A program made the translations under genes and the position numbers. Shown piece by piece: positions 9,082-16,906 of a DNA stretch of 64,000 nucleotides. Below the pieces are notes generated by a model. It saw nothing but the letters and a program-made list of their open reading frames with translations. It was not told the DNA's origin and ran no database searches. The first letter of the stretch is position 1. Each line of letters opens with the position of its first letter. Origin of the DNA: Bacteroidales bacterium (GTDB lineage: Bacteria > Bacteroidota > Bacteroidia > Bacteroidales > UBA932); contig JAFWOY010000008.1 in the NCBI GenBank assembly GCA_017509755.1, positions 1 through 64,000 on the forward strand, read 5' to 3'.

Positions 9082-9441
9082 ATGTATTTTGAGGATTATG
9101 ACAATGCAGGCTTCCAGGACAGAAATGGAGACGACGTTTATTCGAAGCCTGTAAGAGCGGGTAAGAGGACCTACTTCTTTGATGTAAAAGCCACCAAGGG
9201 CAACGACTATTATCTTACGATCACCGAAAGCAAGCGCCGGATCGAGCGGGATGGCCGCTACGTGTACGACAAGCACAAGATTTTCCTGTACAAAGAAGAC
9301 TTCGACAAATTTGCCGAAGGCCTTCAGGAAGTGATCGGCTACATCCGGGAACGGCTTCCGCAGGAGCCCGCCGGTACGCCGCAGGAGAATCCCGAGCAGG
9401 CACCCAATTCCTTCGCTGACGTCAATTTTGAAGAGCTTTAG
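9082..9441 (+). CDS. PUR-alpha-like DNA/RNA-binding protein (DUF3276)
   Basis: A 119-residue protein of the bacterial PUR family (DUF3276). It starts MYFEDYDNAGFQDRNGDDVY and carries the typical RTYFFDVKATKGNDYYLTITESK beta-sheet segment in two parts, followed by KIFLYKEDFDKF. The C-terminal 25 residues are acidic and Pro-rich. Family members bind single-stranded nucleic acid; the cellular role is unknown. An in-frame ATG at 9013 would place the start upstream of the -7 promoter box, so the conserved MYFED start is preferred. A strong terminator follows directly. Confidence 0.88.
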   Translation: MYFEDYDNAGFQDRNGDDVYSKPVRAGKRTYFFDVKATKGNDYYLTITESKRRIERDGRYVYDKHKIFLYKEDFDKFAEGLQEVIGYIRERLPQEPAGTPQENPEQAPNSFADVNFEEL

Positions 9442-9444
9442 CTG

Positions 9445-9470
9445 AAACCGGCCCCACGGCCGGTTTTTTT
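9445..9470 (+). terminator. Intrinsic terminator after the PUR-family gene
   Basis: CCGGCC, a 4-nt loop and GGCCGG are followed directly by seven T; three A precede the stem. Confidence 0.9.
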
Positions 9471-9481
9471 GAATCGTTTGC

Positions 9482-10540
9482 ATGATCCTTCCCTTTGCCT
9501 TTGACAAGATAGCAGCCGGCAACAGCATCCTCGGTCGTTCCGAAGAGATCGGAACCGTTGTCGCTGCCTTGGAAAAAGGCGGCCGCGGCCTGGCCGTGTA
9601 CGGCGAAGCCCGCAGCGGGAAGGAAACCATCGTTACAGAAGCCATCGAACAGGTCCGTGCCCGCAAACGCAACCTGATCGTCTGCCAGATCGACCTGTTC
9701 AACGTCCGCACCTTCGATGATTTCTGCGACCGCTGGCGGGCCCGCATGAAAGAATGTGCCGTCGAGGTCAACCGCGGCGCCCTCCTCCCATTTGAAATCA
9801 GCATCGACGAGATCGCCGCCAACAAGCTCTTCGACCTGCCGGGCATCATCGCCACCGAGGCTGCCGCACAGATGGTTGTCTATATCAAGGAATTCCAGAA
9901 CCTTCTCCGGGCGGAGGACGAGGATTTCCGACTCGAAGACCTCGAGCGGTCCTGGAGCCGCCAGCGCCAAGTCAATTATCTGCTGACCGGTTCGTTTGTC
10001 AACGCCATGAAGAGCATCTTCGTGGAACGCAGATGTTTCTACGGCATGTGCCGCACCCTGGAACTCCAGCCGCTCGGCCGGCGGGAAGTGTGCGAATACA
10101 TCCGCACCACCTTCCTTAACTATGGCCGGGTCATCGAGATGGAAGAAGCCATGGCCATCTATGAGATTGCCGCCGGCAACATGTGGTATGTCAAGCAACT
10201 CTGTGCGAATTGCTACGCGATGCCGGCTGGCTACGTGAACCGGAAGATCGTGAACCAGGCGCGCGACACCCTCCTTTCGGTCCATATCCCCCGTTTCAAG
10301 CAGATGCTGCTGGATCTGACCAGCAACCAGATGAGCCTGCTGCGCGCCATTACGGACGGTGTCCAGAAGCTCAGCAGTGCCGAAATGGTCGAGCGCTACC
10401 GCCTCAACTCATCGGCCAACGTCGCCCGGGTGAAAGACGCCTTGCAGAAGAAGGAAGTCATCACTTTTGACAGCGAAGACAATGCGCGGATCATCGATCC
10501 CCTCTTCGCCTACTGGCTCCGAAACTATTATTTTGTGTGA
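9482..10540 (+). CDS. AAA-type ATP-binding family protein with degenerate active site
   Basis: A 352-residue protein matching the layout of Bacteroidota 'ATPase predominantly archaeal' proteins: a P-loop region, a sensor/helical region, and a C-terminal winged helix (LNSSANVARVKDALQKKEVITF) ending in DPLFAYWLR. The nucleotide motifs look damaged. The P-loop reads GEARSGKET (residues 41-49), with Glu where Thr/Ser should follow Lys. The Walker B region reads VVYIKEFQN, with Lys at 136 where the family has Asp before Glu. ATP binding or hydrolysis is therefore doubtful. The sirtuin gene begins one base after its stop, so the two form a pair. Function is unknown. Confidence 0.75.
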   Translation: MILPFAFDKIAAGNSILGRSEEIGTVVAALEKGGRGLAVYGEARSGKETIVTEAIEQVRARKRNLIVCQIDLFNVRTFDDFCDRWRARMKECAVEVNRGALLPFEISIDEIAANKLFDLPGIIATEAAAQMVVYIKEFQNLLRAEDEDFRLEDLERSWSRQRQVNYLLTGSFVNAMKSIFVERRCFYGMCRTLELQPLGRREVCEYIRTTFLNYGRVIEMEEAMAIYEIAAGNMWYVKQLCANCYAMPAGYVNRKIVNQARDTLLSVHIPRFKQMLLDLTSNQMSLLRAITDGVQKLSSAEMVERYRLNSSANVARVKDALQKKEVITFDSEDNARIIDPLFAYWLRNYYFV

Positions 10541-10541
10541 T

Positions 10542-11234
10542 ATGAAAAAACTCGTCGTATTATCCGGCGCCGGCGTCAGTGCCGAAAGCGGTATCAAGAC
10601 CTTTCGCGACAGCGACGGGCTCTGGGAAAACTACAATGTTGCCGACGTGGCGGACATCGAGGGATGGTACCGCAACAAAGGGCTCGTCCTGCGTTTTTAC
10701 AATGAACGGCGCCGCCAGCTTGAAAAGGCGCAGCCCAACCGGGCCCACGAAATCATTGCGGAATTGGAAAAATACTTTGAAGTGACCGTCGTCACCCAGA
10801 ATGTAGACAATCTCCACGAGCGCGCCGGCTCGACCCACGTGATCCATCTCCACGGCGAGCTGACCAAAGTGCGTCCGGAAGACCAGGAAGACCGCGGTGT
10901 GAAGGACATCGGCTATCGCGACATCAACCTGGGCGACACCGACACCCGGGGTGTTCAGCTGCGCCCGCACATCGTCTGGTTCGGCGAAGCCGTTCCCATG
11001 ATGACGCCCGCCGCCCGCAAAGTGTCCGAATGTGACATCCTCCTGATCATCGGCACCTCGCTCAACGTCTATCCGGCCGCCGGCCTCTTCCGCTACGTCC
11101 AGCCCGGCACCCCGATCTTCCTCATCGACCCCAAACCCATCCGGCTCGACTACAACAAATTCCGCCAGATCCAGGAACCCGCGACCGTCGGCATGGCCCA
11201 GCTCAAGCAGATCCTGCTGGACGAGTACCTGTAG
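10542..11234 (+). CDS. cobB: NAD-dependent protein deacylase (sirtuin, CobB-like)
   Basis: A 230-residue sirtuin with GAGVSAESGI (residues 9-18), TQNVDNLHERAG and catalytic HLHGE. FYNERR resembles the Tyr/Arg pair that lets class III enzymes (SIRT5, CobB) remove succinyl groups, so desuccinylase activity is plausible. There is only one cysteine in the whole protein (SECDILL), so the zinc-binding Cys4 module is absent; a short loop replaces it. Some Bacteroidota sirtuins look like this. The start one base after the ATPase stop is chosen over an in-frame ATG inside that gene. Confidence 0.88.
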   Translation: MKKLVVLSGAGVSAESGIKTFRDSDGLWENYNVADVADIEGWYRNKGLVLRFYNERRRQLEKAQPNRAHEIIAELEKYFEVTVVTQNVDNLHERAGSTHVIHLHGELTKVRPEDQEDRGVKDIGYRDINLGDTDTRGVQLRPHIVWFGEAVPMMTPAARKVSECDILLIIGTSLNVYPAAGLFRYVQPGTPIFLIDPKPIRLDYNKFRQIQEPATVGMAQLKQILLDEYL

Positions 11235-11245
11235 GAAAAGTTTGT

Positions 11246-11253
11246 TATCTTTG
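11246..11253 (+). promoter_or_regulatory. -7 box abutting the rmlA start
   Basis: TATCTTTG, an exact TAnnTTTG match, ends only 5 nt before the ATG at 11259. The transcript would begin at or within a few bases of the start codon. No -33 box is obvious. Confidence 0.55.
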
Positions 11254-11258
11254 TCGGT

Positions 11259-12131
11259 ATGAAAGGCATTGTACTCGCAGGCGGCAGTGGAACCCGCCTC
11301 TATCCGATTACCAAAGGAATCTCGAAGCAGTTGATTCCGATCTATGACAAACCGATGGTCTATTACCCGATCTCGGTGCTGATGATGGCGGGAATCCGGG
11401 AGATTCTCATCATCTCGACTCCTTATGACCTGCCGGGATTCCGGCGGCTGCTGGGTGACGGTTCCGATTATGGGGTGCATTTTTCTTATGCAGAGCAGCC
11501 CTCTCCCGACGGGTTGGCGCAAGCTTTTATCATCGGGGAAGATTTCATAGGCGGTGATTCGGTATGCATGGTACTGGGTGACAACATTTTCCATGGTACC
11601 GGATTCCGGGAGCTGCTGCATCAGGCGGTGGAGAATGCCGAACAGCGGGCAGAGGCGACTGTCTTTGGCTGCTGGGTAAGCGATCCGGAGCGCTATGGCG
11701 TGGTGTCGTTCGATGCGGAAGGCCGCCCGGCCTGCATTGAGGAGAAACCGGCGCAGCCCAAGAGCAACTATGCCGTGGTCGGCCTTTATTTCTACCCCAA
11801 CAAAGTGGTGGAAGTCGCCAAGCATGTGAAGCCTTCTGCCCGCGGGGAACTGGAGATCACGTCGGTCAACAACGCCTTCCTGGAAGACCGCGAGCTTCGC
11901 GTCTTGACTTTCGGCCGCGGCTTTGCCTGGCTCGATACGGGTACCCACGAATCGCTGGCCGAGGCTTCGACCTTTGTCGAAGTCATCGAGAAACGCCAAG
12001 GGCTGAAAATCGCCTGTCTTGAAGAGATTGCCTGGCTCAACGGCTGGATCACAAGCGACAAGCTCCGCACGCTTGCCGAGCCGATGCGCAAGAACCAGTA
12101 CGGACAGTATTTGTTATCGTTAATCAAATAG
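11259..12131 (+). CDS. rmlA: Glucose-1-phosphate thymidylyltransferase
   Basis: A 290-residue nucleotidyltransferase. It starts [16 protein letters not shown], the signature pyrophosphorylase loop, then has the RmlA-type [24 protein letters not shown] (metal-binding Asp) and a [10 protein letters not shown] segment near residue 228. RmlA makes dTDP-glucose from glucose-1-phosphate and dTTP, the first step to dTDP-rhamnose. No other rml gene is adjacent. Element copy A begins 4 nt after its stop. Confidence 0.95.
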   Translation: MKGIVLAGGSGTRLYPITKGISKQLIPIYDKPMVYYPISVLMMAGIREILIISTPYDLPGFRRLLGDGSDYGVHFSYAEQPSPDGLAQAFIIGEDFIGGDSVCMVLGDNIFHGTGFRELLHQAVENAEQRAEATVFGCWVSDPERYGVVSFDAEGRPACIEEKPAQPKSNYAVVGLYFYPNKVVEVAKHVKPSARGELEITSVNNAFLEDRELRVLTFGRGFAWLDTGTHESLAEASTFVEVIEKRQGLKIACLEEIAWLNGWITSDKLRTLAEPMRKNQYGQYLLSLIK

Positions 12132-12135
12132 TATT

Positions 12136-12259
12136 CGGCTATCCAGTATTACTTCTGGAACCCATGCCACCCTCGGCACTGTAAGAGGGAGGGGCCCAAG
12201 CGCAGCTTGGGAGGAGTCGCGCGGAGCGCGACGGTTCCAGAAGTAATACTGGATAGCCG
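12136..12259 (+). repeat. Palindromic intergenic element, copy A
   Basis: Perfectly complementary 27-nt arms at 12136-12162 and 12233-12259 enclose a 70-nt core. The core holds three smaller hairpins: CCCTC/GAGGG around a short loop, CCCAAGC-GCA-GCTTGGG, and GTCGCGC-GGA-GCGCGAC. The element fills the gap between rmlA and the phosphoesterase gene, ending 11 nt before its ATG. A second copy in inverted orientation is at 17912-18038, with a nearly identical core but different arms. No ORF, transposase or known family is recognised. Confidence 0.88.
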
Positions 12260-12270
12260 CAGCTCAGTCT

Positions 12271-14166
12271 ATGAAGAGAATCATTTTCGTCTTGTTCTTA
12301 TCCGTGGCTGTCGCTGCGGCGGCGCAGACGACGCCGGTCAAATTCGCCTATCTGAGCGATATCCACATCAGCGAAGGAGCCACCGGGCGGATTGCGAACC
12401 TCAAACGGTGCATCGCGGACATCAACAGCCAGCCGGACATCCAGTTTACGCTGTTCGGCGGGGACATCACCGATTTCGGCGCAGACCGGGAGTTTACGAT
12501 GACCAAGGAGATGTTCGATGAACTGGAACATCCCTACTGGCTCGTGGCCGGCAATCACGATGCGAAATGGTCTGAGAGTGGTTGCAATACTTTTTCCCAG
12601 GTCTTCGGCTATGAACATTTCGAATTCGAGGCAGGCGGCATCAGGTTCCTGGGCTGCAACTGCGGCCCGAACATGCGGATGGCACCGGCCCTGATTCCCC
12701 ATGAGAGCCTGATGTGGCTCGATTCCCTCACGCGCGCCCTGCCGCGGGAACAGCCCGTCATCCTGGTCAACCACTATCCGCAGGACACCTCGGTCCTCAA
12801 TTATTTCCAGCTGATGAACACCGTCAAACAGTGCAACATCCAGCTGCTGATCGGCGGTCACTGGCATCAGAACCGCGTCCTGAACTACGAAGGCGTCCCG
12901 GCCATCCTGGGCCGCTCACCGGACCGGGGCAAGTCTGTGGGTTATAATATCATCGAAATCAAGGACGGCACCTTCACCGTCCATGAGCGCATCCTGATCG
13001 ATACCGAGGGGCAGGTCGTCCAACCGAAAGACCTGAAGCCCTGGTACACCCAGCAACTTACCGCAACGCCCCAATATGAACCCGATAAAGCCGCCGGACG
13101 CGACAACCCGTACGGGCTTCCGAGCAACTATCCGTTCCTGAAATTCGATGTCAACCAGGCCTATCCCCAGGTCTGTGAAATCTGGCGGACCCAGGACGAA
13201 GGCGATATCGGCTGCGGGGCCGTGAAAGCAGGCCGCTATGTCCTCTATGCCAATGAGACAGGCGTCGTCAAAGCGCTCGATGCCGCTACAGGCCATGAAT
13301 GCTGGCGCTTTGCCACCGAAGGCAAGGTTTTTTCGACACCGGCCGTCTGGAAAAACAACGTCGTCATCGGCTCGACGGACGGGAACATCTACTGTCTGTC
13401 TTTACGCAATGGCCGCCTGCGCTGGCGCCATCGCTGTGACCAGTCCGTACTGGCCACGCCTGCCATCCATAAAGGCATTGCCTATGTCGGATCCTCCGAC
13501 CATGTGTTCCGGGCATTGAAAGTCCGCAACGGCAAACTTGTCTGGGCGCACGAAGACATCGCCGGGTTCGTGGAATGCCGTCCGTATGTAGATGACCAGC
13601 AGGTCGTTTTCGGCGACTGGGCCAATACGCTCTATTCCCTGGACCCGAAAACCGGCGACCTGCAATGGACTTGGAAAACCAAAGGCTCCCGGATGCTTTC
13701 CCCGGCGGCCGTCTATCCGGTCAAAGCTCACGACCGGATTTTCATCGTGACGCCTGAGCGAAAAACCTACGCCTTGGATGCCCGCACAGGCGAACAGCTA
13801 TGGGTCTCCTCCGGCGGCCGCGAATCCATCGCCCTGTCACCCGACAGCGAAACGATTTATGTCAAGACGATGTCCGACAGTGTCCAGGCCTACGCCACGG
13901 CTCCAACCGAAACGGTCAAACGTTGGGAGGTCCGCCCCGGCTTCGGCTACGAAATCGCACCGACGCCCTGTGCCTGCAGTGCCGACGGCAAACTCCTCTT
14001 CGTCCCCACCGACAAAGGCAATCTATTCTGCCTCAATACGGTCGACGGTTCCCTCGTCTGGAAACACAAAATCTCCGTCGCCCTTCTCAACAGCATCGTT
14101 CCCCTCCCCGACAACCAGCTCCTGATCGCCACCATGGACGGCGTCGTCACGCTGCTACAATACTAG
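12271..14166 (+). CDS. Secreted calcineurin-like phosphoesterase fused to a PQQ-type beta-propeller
   Basis: A 631-residue exported protein with a signal peptide (MKRIIFVLFLSVAVAAAAQ). The phosphoesterase domain follows: LSDIHIS (metal ligands D30, H32), FGGDITDFGAD, AGNHDAKW and GGHWHQNR, spanning about residues 24-215. After a linker, residues 300-631 form repeated PQQ/pyrrolo-quinoline-type blades, for example ALDAATGHECWRF, CLSLRNGRLRWRH, SLDPKTGDLQWTW, ALDARTGEQLWVS and CLNTVDGSLVWKH. The fusion suggests a periplasmic or surface phosphoesterase carrying a propeller as a binding scaffold. The substrate is unknown. Confidence 0.85.
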   Translation: MKRIIFVLFLSVAVAAAAQTTPVKFAYLSDIHISEGATGRIANLKRCIADINSQPDIQFTLFGGDITDFGADREFTMTKEMFDELEHPYWLVAGNHDAKWSESGCNTFSQVFGYEHFEFEAGGIRFLGCNCGPNMRMAPALIPHESLMWLDSLTRALPREQPVILVNHYPQDTSVLNYFQLMNTVKQCNIQLLIGGHWHQNRVLNYEGVPAILGRSPDRGKSVGYNIIEIKDGTFTVHERILIDTEGQVVQPKDLKPWYTQQLTATPQYEPDKAAGRDNPYGLPSNYPFLKFDVNQAYPQVCEIWRTQDEGDIGCGAVKAGRYVLYANETGVVKALDAATGHECWRFATEGKVFSTPAVWKNNVVIGSTDGNIYCLSLRNGRLRWRHRCDQSVLATPAIHKGIAYVGSSDHVFRALKVRNGKLVWAHEDIAGFVECRPYVDDQQVVFGDWANTLYSLDPKTGDLQWTWKTKGSRMLSPAAVYPVKAHDRIFIVTPERKTYALDARTGEQLWVSSGGRESIALSPDSETIYVKTMSDSVQAYATAPTETVKRWEVRPGFGYEIAPTPCACSADGKLLFVPTDKGNLFCLNTVDGSLVWKHKISVALLNSIVPLPDNQLLIATMDGVVTLLQY

Positions 14167-14211
14167 CCACGGCACTTACGCGCCTGGCGACCGGTATCCG
14201 CCACGCACAAG

Positions 14212-14946
14212 CTACTGCAGTTTGAAAACGTACGTGATCGTACCTTCCTGGGAGATAGGCGCCTTGGGGTTGGCATTGAAGTGCGCCTGAAGGGCGGCTT
14301 CCTTAGCGGCGGACCAGAGCGAACGGTCGGTTACCGAGGTCCCTTCGACACCGGGGATCGCGTCCGTGACATTGCCTTCGCGGTCAACCATGATCTTGAC
14401 AACGACACGGCCTGCTTTCTGGACCCCGTAAGACGGCAACAGCAAGGAACCCACCACATTGCGGCCGGCCAGCCGGGCCGACGGCTCGCCATCGGACGAA
14501 CCGGCCATCGTATTGCCACTGGCATGTCCCTCATCAAAGCGTGGCAACGGATGCGAAGAAGTCTGGGGCGCCAGCGTATCTTTCTTGTTGTTGGCGGCCG
14601 AAGGGAAGAGTGCGCGCCGGTCTATCTCCCGCTTGGGTTCAGGCACCTCCACGTCGCCATCCTCCCCCACCGTAGCTTCTTGCGCCTCATTGGCCTTCGT
14701 ACCCTGTACCGGCGACTCCGAACGCTTGACGAGTTGCACTTCGCGGTCCGGATCCGGCGCCTCGCTGCGAGGCTCAGCCCCGACCTCCACCTGCTCCGGT
14801 ATCGGATCTTCCGGGAACTCCATCACAAAAGACTGCTCCTGCGGCGGCGGATAGATGTATTTCAGTCCGGACGAAAAGCACAGCATCAACAGCAGTGCGT
14901 GAAACACCACCGTCAAGCCGATTCCTATCCAGTTGGACCGATTCAT
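14212..14946 (-). CDS. tonB: TonB-family energy transducer
   Basis: A 244-residue protein. An N-terminal helix (WIGIGLTVVFHALLLMLCF) is followed by a Pro/Glu-rich linker and a C-terminal TonB-like domain (GRVVVKIMVDREGNVTDA with ITYVFKLQ at the end). It would span the periplasm and pass proton-motive energy to outer-membrane receptors. It is the last gene of truA-exbB-exbD-tonB, 12 nt after exbD. The domain is only moderately similar to classical TonB, but the neighbours make the role clear. Confidence 0.85.
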   Translation of the reverse strand: MNRSNWIGIGLTVVFHALLLMLCFSSGLKYIYPPPQEQSFVMEFPEDPIPEQVEVGAEPRSEAPDPDREVQLVKRSESPVQGTKANEAQEATVGEDGDVEVPEPKREIDRRALFPSAANNKKDTLAPQTSSHPLPRFDEGHASGNTMAGSSDGEPSARLAGRNVVGSLLLPSYGVQKAGRVVVKIMVDREGNVTDAIPGVEGTSVTDRSLWSAAKEAALQAHFNANPKAPISQEGTITYVFKLQ

Positions 14947-14958
14947 GACACAAGCAGC

Positions 14959-15372
14959 TTATTCCGGCGAAGTCGCCATGATGACTTTATAATGGTTGCG
15001 CTTGGCGATGTTCATCAGCGCCACCACCTCCTTGACAGGCACTGTCTCGTCAGCATAGATCGAAAAAGTCGGATCATCCTCGAACTGCAGCAAGTCGCGG
15101 ACGGCAGGTTCGATCTCACCGAATGCCACGGGCTTCTGATTGCCGTTGATATGATAGGTTACCCGGTCTTCCGCGGGATAATGCTTGATCGACACACTGA
15201 CCGTCGCCTTGGCCGCCACCTGCCCGGTGCTCTTGGGAAGCAGGAGCTTCAAGGCATTGGGGTTGACCAGCGTCGAAGTGACGAGGAAGAAGATCAGCAG
15301 CAGGAACACGATGTCGGTCATCGACGACATCGAGAAAGCCGAGTCAACCTTCGTAGTCCGTTTGATTGCCAT
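14959..15372 (-). CDS. exbD: Biopolymer transport protein ExbD
   Basis: A 137-residue single-pass inner-membrane protein. The helix MSSMTDIVFLLLIFFLVTS (residues 15-33) contains the conserved Asp that carries protons in ExbD/TolR proteins. A small periplasmic domain follows (VSVSIKHYP, FSIYADETVPVKEVVALMNIAK). It lies 2 nt after exbB and 12 nt before tonB. Only one exbD is present here, whereas many relatives carry two in this position. Confidence 0.93.
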   Translation of the reverse strand: MAIKRTTKVDSAFSMSSMTDIVFLLLIFFLVTSTLVNPNALKLLLPKSTGQVAAKATVSVSIKHYPAEDRVTYHINGNQKPVAFGEIEPAVRDLLQFEDDPTFSIYADETVPVKEVVALMNIAKRNHYKVIMATSPE

Positions 15373-15374
15373 GG

Positions 15375-16088
15375 TTACGCCTCGTTTTTGGATTCTTTGC
15401 GCGCCTGGGCGGCATCGAGGAACTCAATGGACGAAGCCTCCATCTTGGCGACCAGGCTCGTGACCTGAGCCGTAAGGAAGTTGTAGCCGAAATAGGCGAG
15501 GATACCTACGATCAGACCGCCGACCGTGGTGATCATCGCCGTATAGATACCGCCGGAAAGGAGCGTGATGTCGATGTTGTTGCCGGCCTGCGCCATATTG
15601 AAGAAAGCCTGCACCATACCCATCACCGTGCCGAGGAAACCGATCATCGGCGCTCCACCGGCGATGGTAGCCAGGGCCGGAAGGCCCCGCTCCAGTTTGG
15701 CGACCTCCACATTGGCTACATTTTCCACCGCGATGCGGATGTCGGCGAGCGGCTTGTCGATGCGCTCCACACCCTTTTCAATCATCCGGGCGATCGGCGT
15801 GTCGCTGCGGCGGCAAAGCGCGCGGGCCGAACGGACTTTACCCTCTGCCAGGTAATTGTCCACATCCTTGATGAAATTGCGGTCGATCTTGCCGGCCTGG
15901 CGGATGGCCCACCATTTCTTACCGAAAAGATAGATGGCAATGATGGAAAGTGCCAGCAGCACCAGCATCAGCCAGCCGCCCTTGGCAGCCATGCTGATCA
16001 ATGAAAAAGAGAGTTCTTCCTGGACGGGAACCGCCTCGACGGCTTCAGCCGCAGTTTGAAGGAAAGGAAAAAGCATGGTATGTATCAT
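15375..16088 (-). CDS. exbB: ExbB/TolQ-type proton channel
   Basis: A 237-residue MotA/TolQ/ExbB protein with an N-terminal helix (GGWLMLVLLALSIIAIYLF), a cytoplasmic loop, and two further helices carrying the family pattern GLPALATIAGGAPMIGFLGTVMGM and ITTVGGLIVGILAYFGYNFL. It forms the channel that, with ExbD, energises TonB. Translation may begin at 16088 or at the internal ATG at 16076. It lies immediately after the truA stop. Confidence 0.93.
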   Translation of the reverse strand: MIHTMLFPFLQTAAEAVEAVPVQEELSFSLISMAAKGGWLMLVLLALSIIAIYLFGKKWWAIRQAGKIDRNFIKDVDNYLAEGKVRSARALCRRSDTPIARMIEKGVERIDKPLADIRIAVENVANVEVAKLERGLPALATIAGGAPMIGFLGTVMGMVQAFFNMAQAGNNIDITLLSGGIYTAMITTVGGLIVGILAYFGYNFLTAQVTSLVAKMEASSIEFLDAAQARKESKNEA

Positions 16089-16841
16089 TTAAATTGTTAA
16101 CAAAGGATAAGGGTAGCGGATTTCTTCCAGAAACAGCGCTTCCCCGATGACGGACTGCCCCGCCAGGCACCGGTCGCGGGCTTCCAGCACCTCCTGCACC
16201 CACTGCGGCTCGCGACGACCTCTTCCCACTTCCAAAAGCGTGCCGACCGTGGCGCGGACCATGTTGCGGAGGAAACGGTCTGCCGTGATCGTAAAAACGA
16301 GATGTGATGGGTCAAGGGCTTCCCAACGGGCTTCCGTTACGGTGCAGATCGAGGTCTTGTTGGCCCCGCCCGTCTTCTCGAAACTCGAGAAATCGTGCCG
16401 GCCCAGCAACACCTGGGCCGCTTCGTTCATGGCGGCCACGTCGAATTTGTACCACAAGCGGCAGGAGTGCCGGATGAAGGGGTCTTTGTCGGTATGGATA
16501 TAATAGCGGTAAGTGCGGCTGATGGCATCGAAACGCGCGTGCGCATTGTCTGCCACCCGGTAGAAGGCCTCTGCCACAATGGCGGGAGGCAGAATGGCAT
16601 TTAATTTGCGCAAGAGTCGGGCGGTTTCTTCGTCAGGCCAGGTGCTGACATCAAAATGCGCCATGTAATGCCGCGCGTTCACTCCTGTATCCGTGCGTCC
16701 TGCGCCGACCACAGTGACAGGCTCTCCGAAAACGATGGAAAGCGCCCGCTCCAAAGTCTCCTGGACAGAAGGGACGTTGGGCTGGAACTGCCAACCGCAG
16801 AACGGACTTCCGTCATAGGAAAGCTGGGCGAAGAACCGCAT
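16089..16841 (-). CDS. truA: tRNA pseudouridine(38-40) synthase
   Basis: A 250-residue pseudouridine synthase. It starts MRFFAQLSYDGSPFCGWQ and carries the catalytic motif GRTDTGVNARHYMAHFD (Asp in RTD). It modifies uridines 38-40 in the tRNA anticodon arm. An ATG at 16901 would add 20 hydrophobic residues that are not part of the family and would overlap the moxR promoter region, so MRFF is preferred. It is the first gene of the truA-exbB-exbD-tonB unit. Confidence 0.93.
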   Translation of the reverse strand: MRFFAQLSYDGSPFCGWQFQPNVPSVQETLERALSIVFGEPVTVVGAGRTDTGVNARHYMAHFDVSTWPDEETARLLRKLNAILPPAIVAEAFYRVADNAHARFDAISRTYRYYIHTDKDPFIRHSCRLWYKFDVAAMNEAAQVLLGRHDFSSFEKTGGANKTSICTVTEARWEALDPSHLVFTITADRFLRNMVRATVGTLLEVGRGRREPQWVQEVLEARDRCLAGQSVIGEALFLEEIRYPYPLLTI

Positions 16842-16853
16842 TGATTTTTTTAC

Positions 16854-16861
16854 TACTTTTG
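16854..16861 (+). promoter_or_regulatory. -7 box for the Bat operon
   Basis: TACTTTTG matches TAnnTTTG exactly, 45 nt upstream of the moxR ATG. No -33 box is obvious. Confidence 0.5.
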
Positions 16862-16906
16862 TGAGATTGAACTGGCAACAAAAATACAAAAAAACATACA
16901 AAAAAC

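Noticed and set aside
10467..10541. Earlier in-frame start for the sirtuin inside the ATPase gene
   Set aside because: The conserved N-terminus MKKLVVLSGAG begins one base after the ATPase stop.
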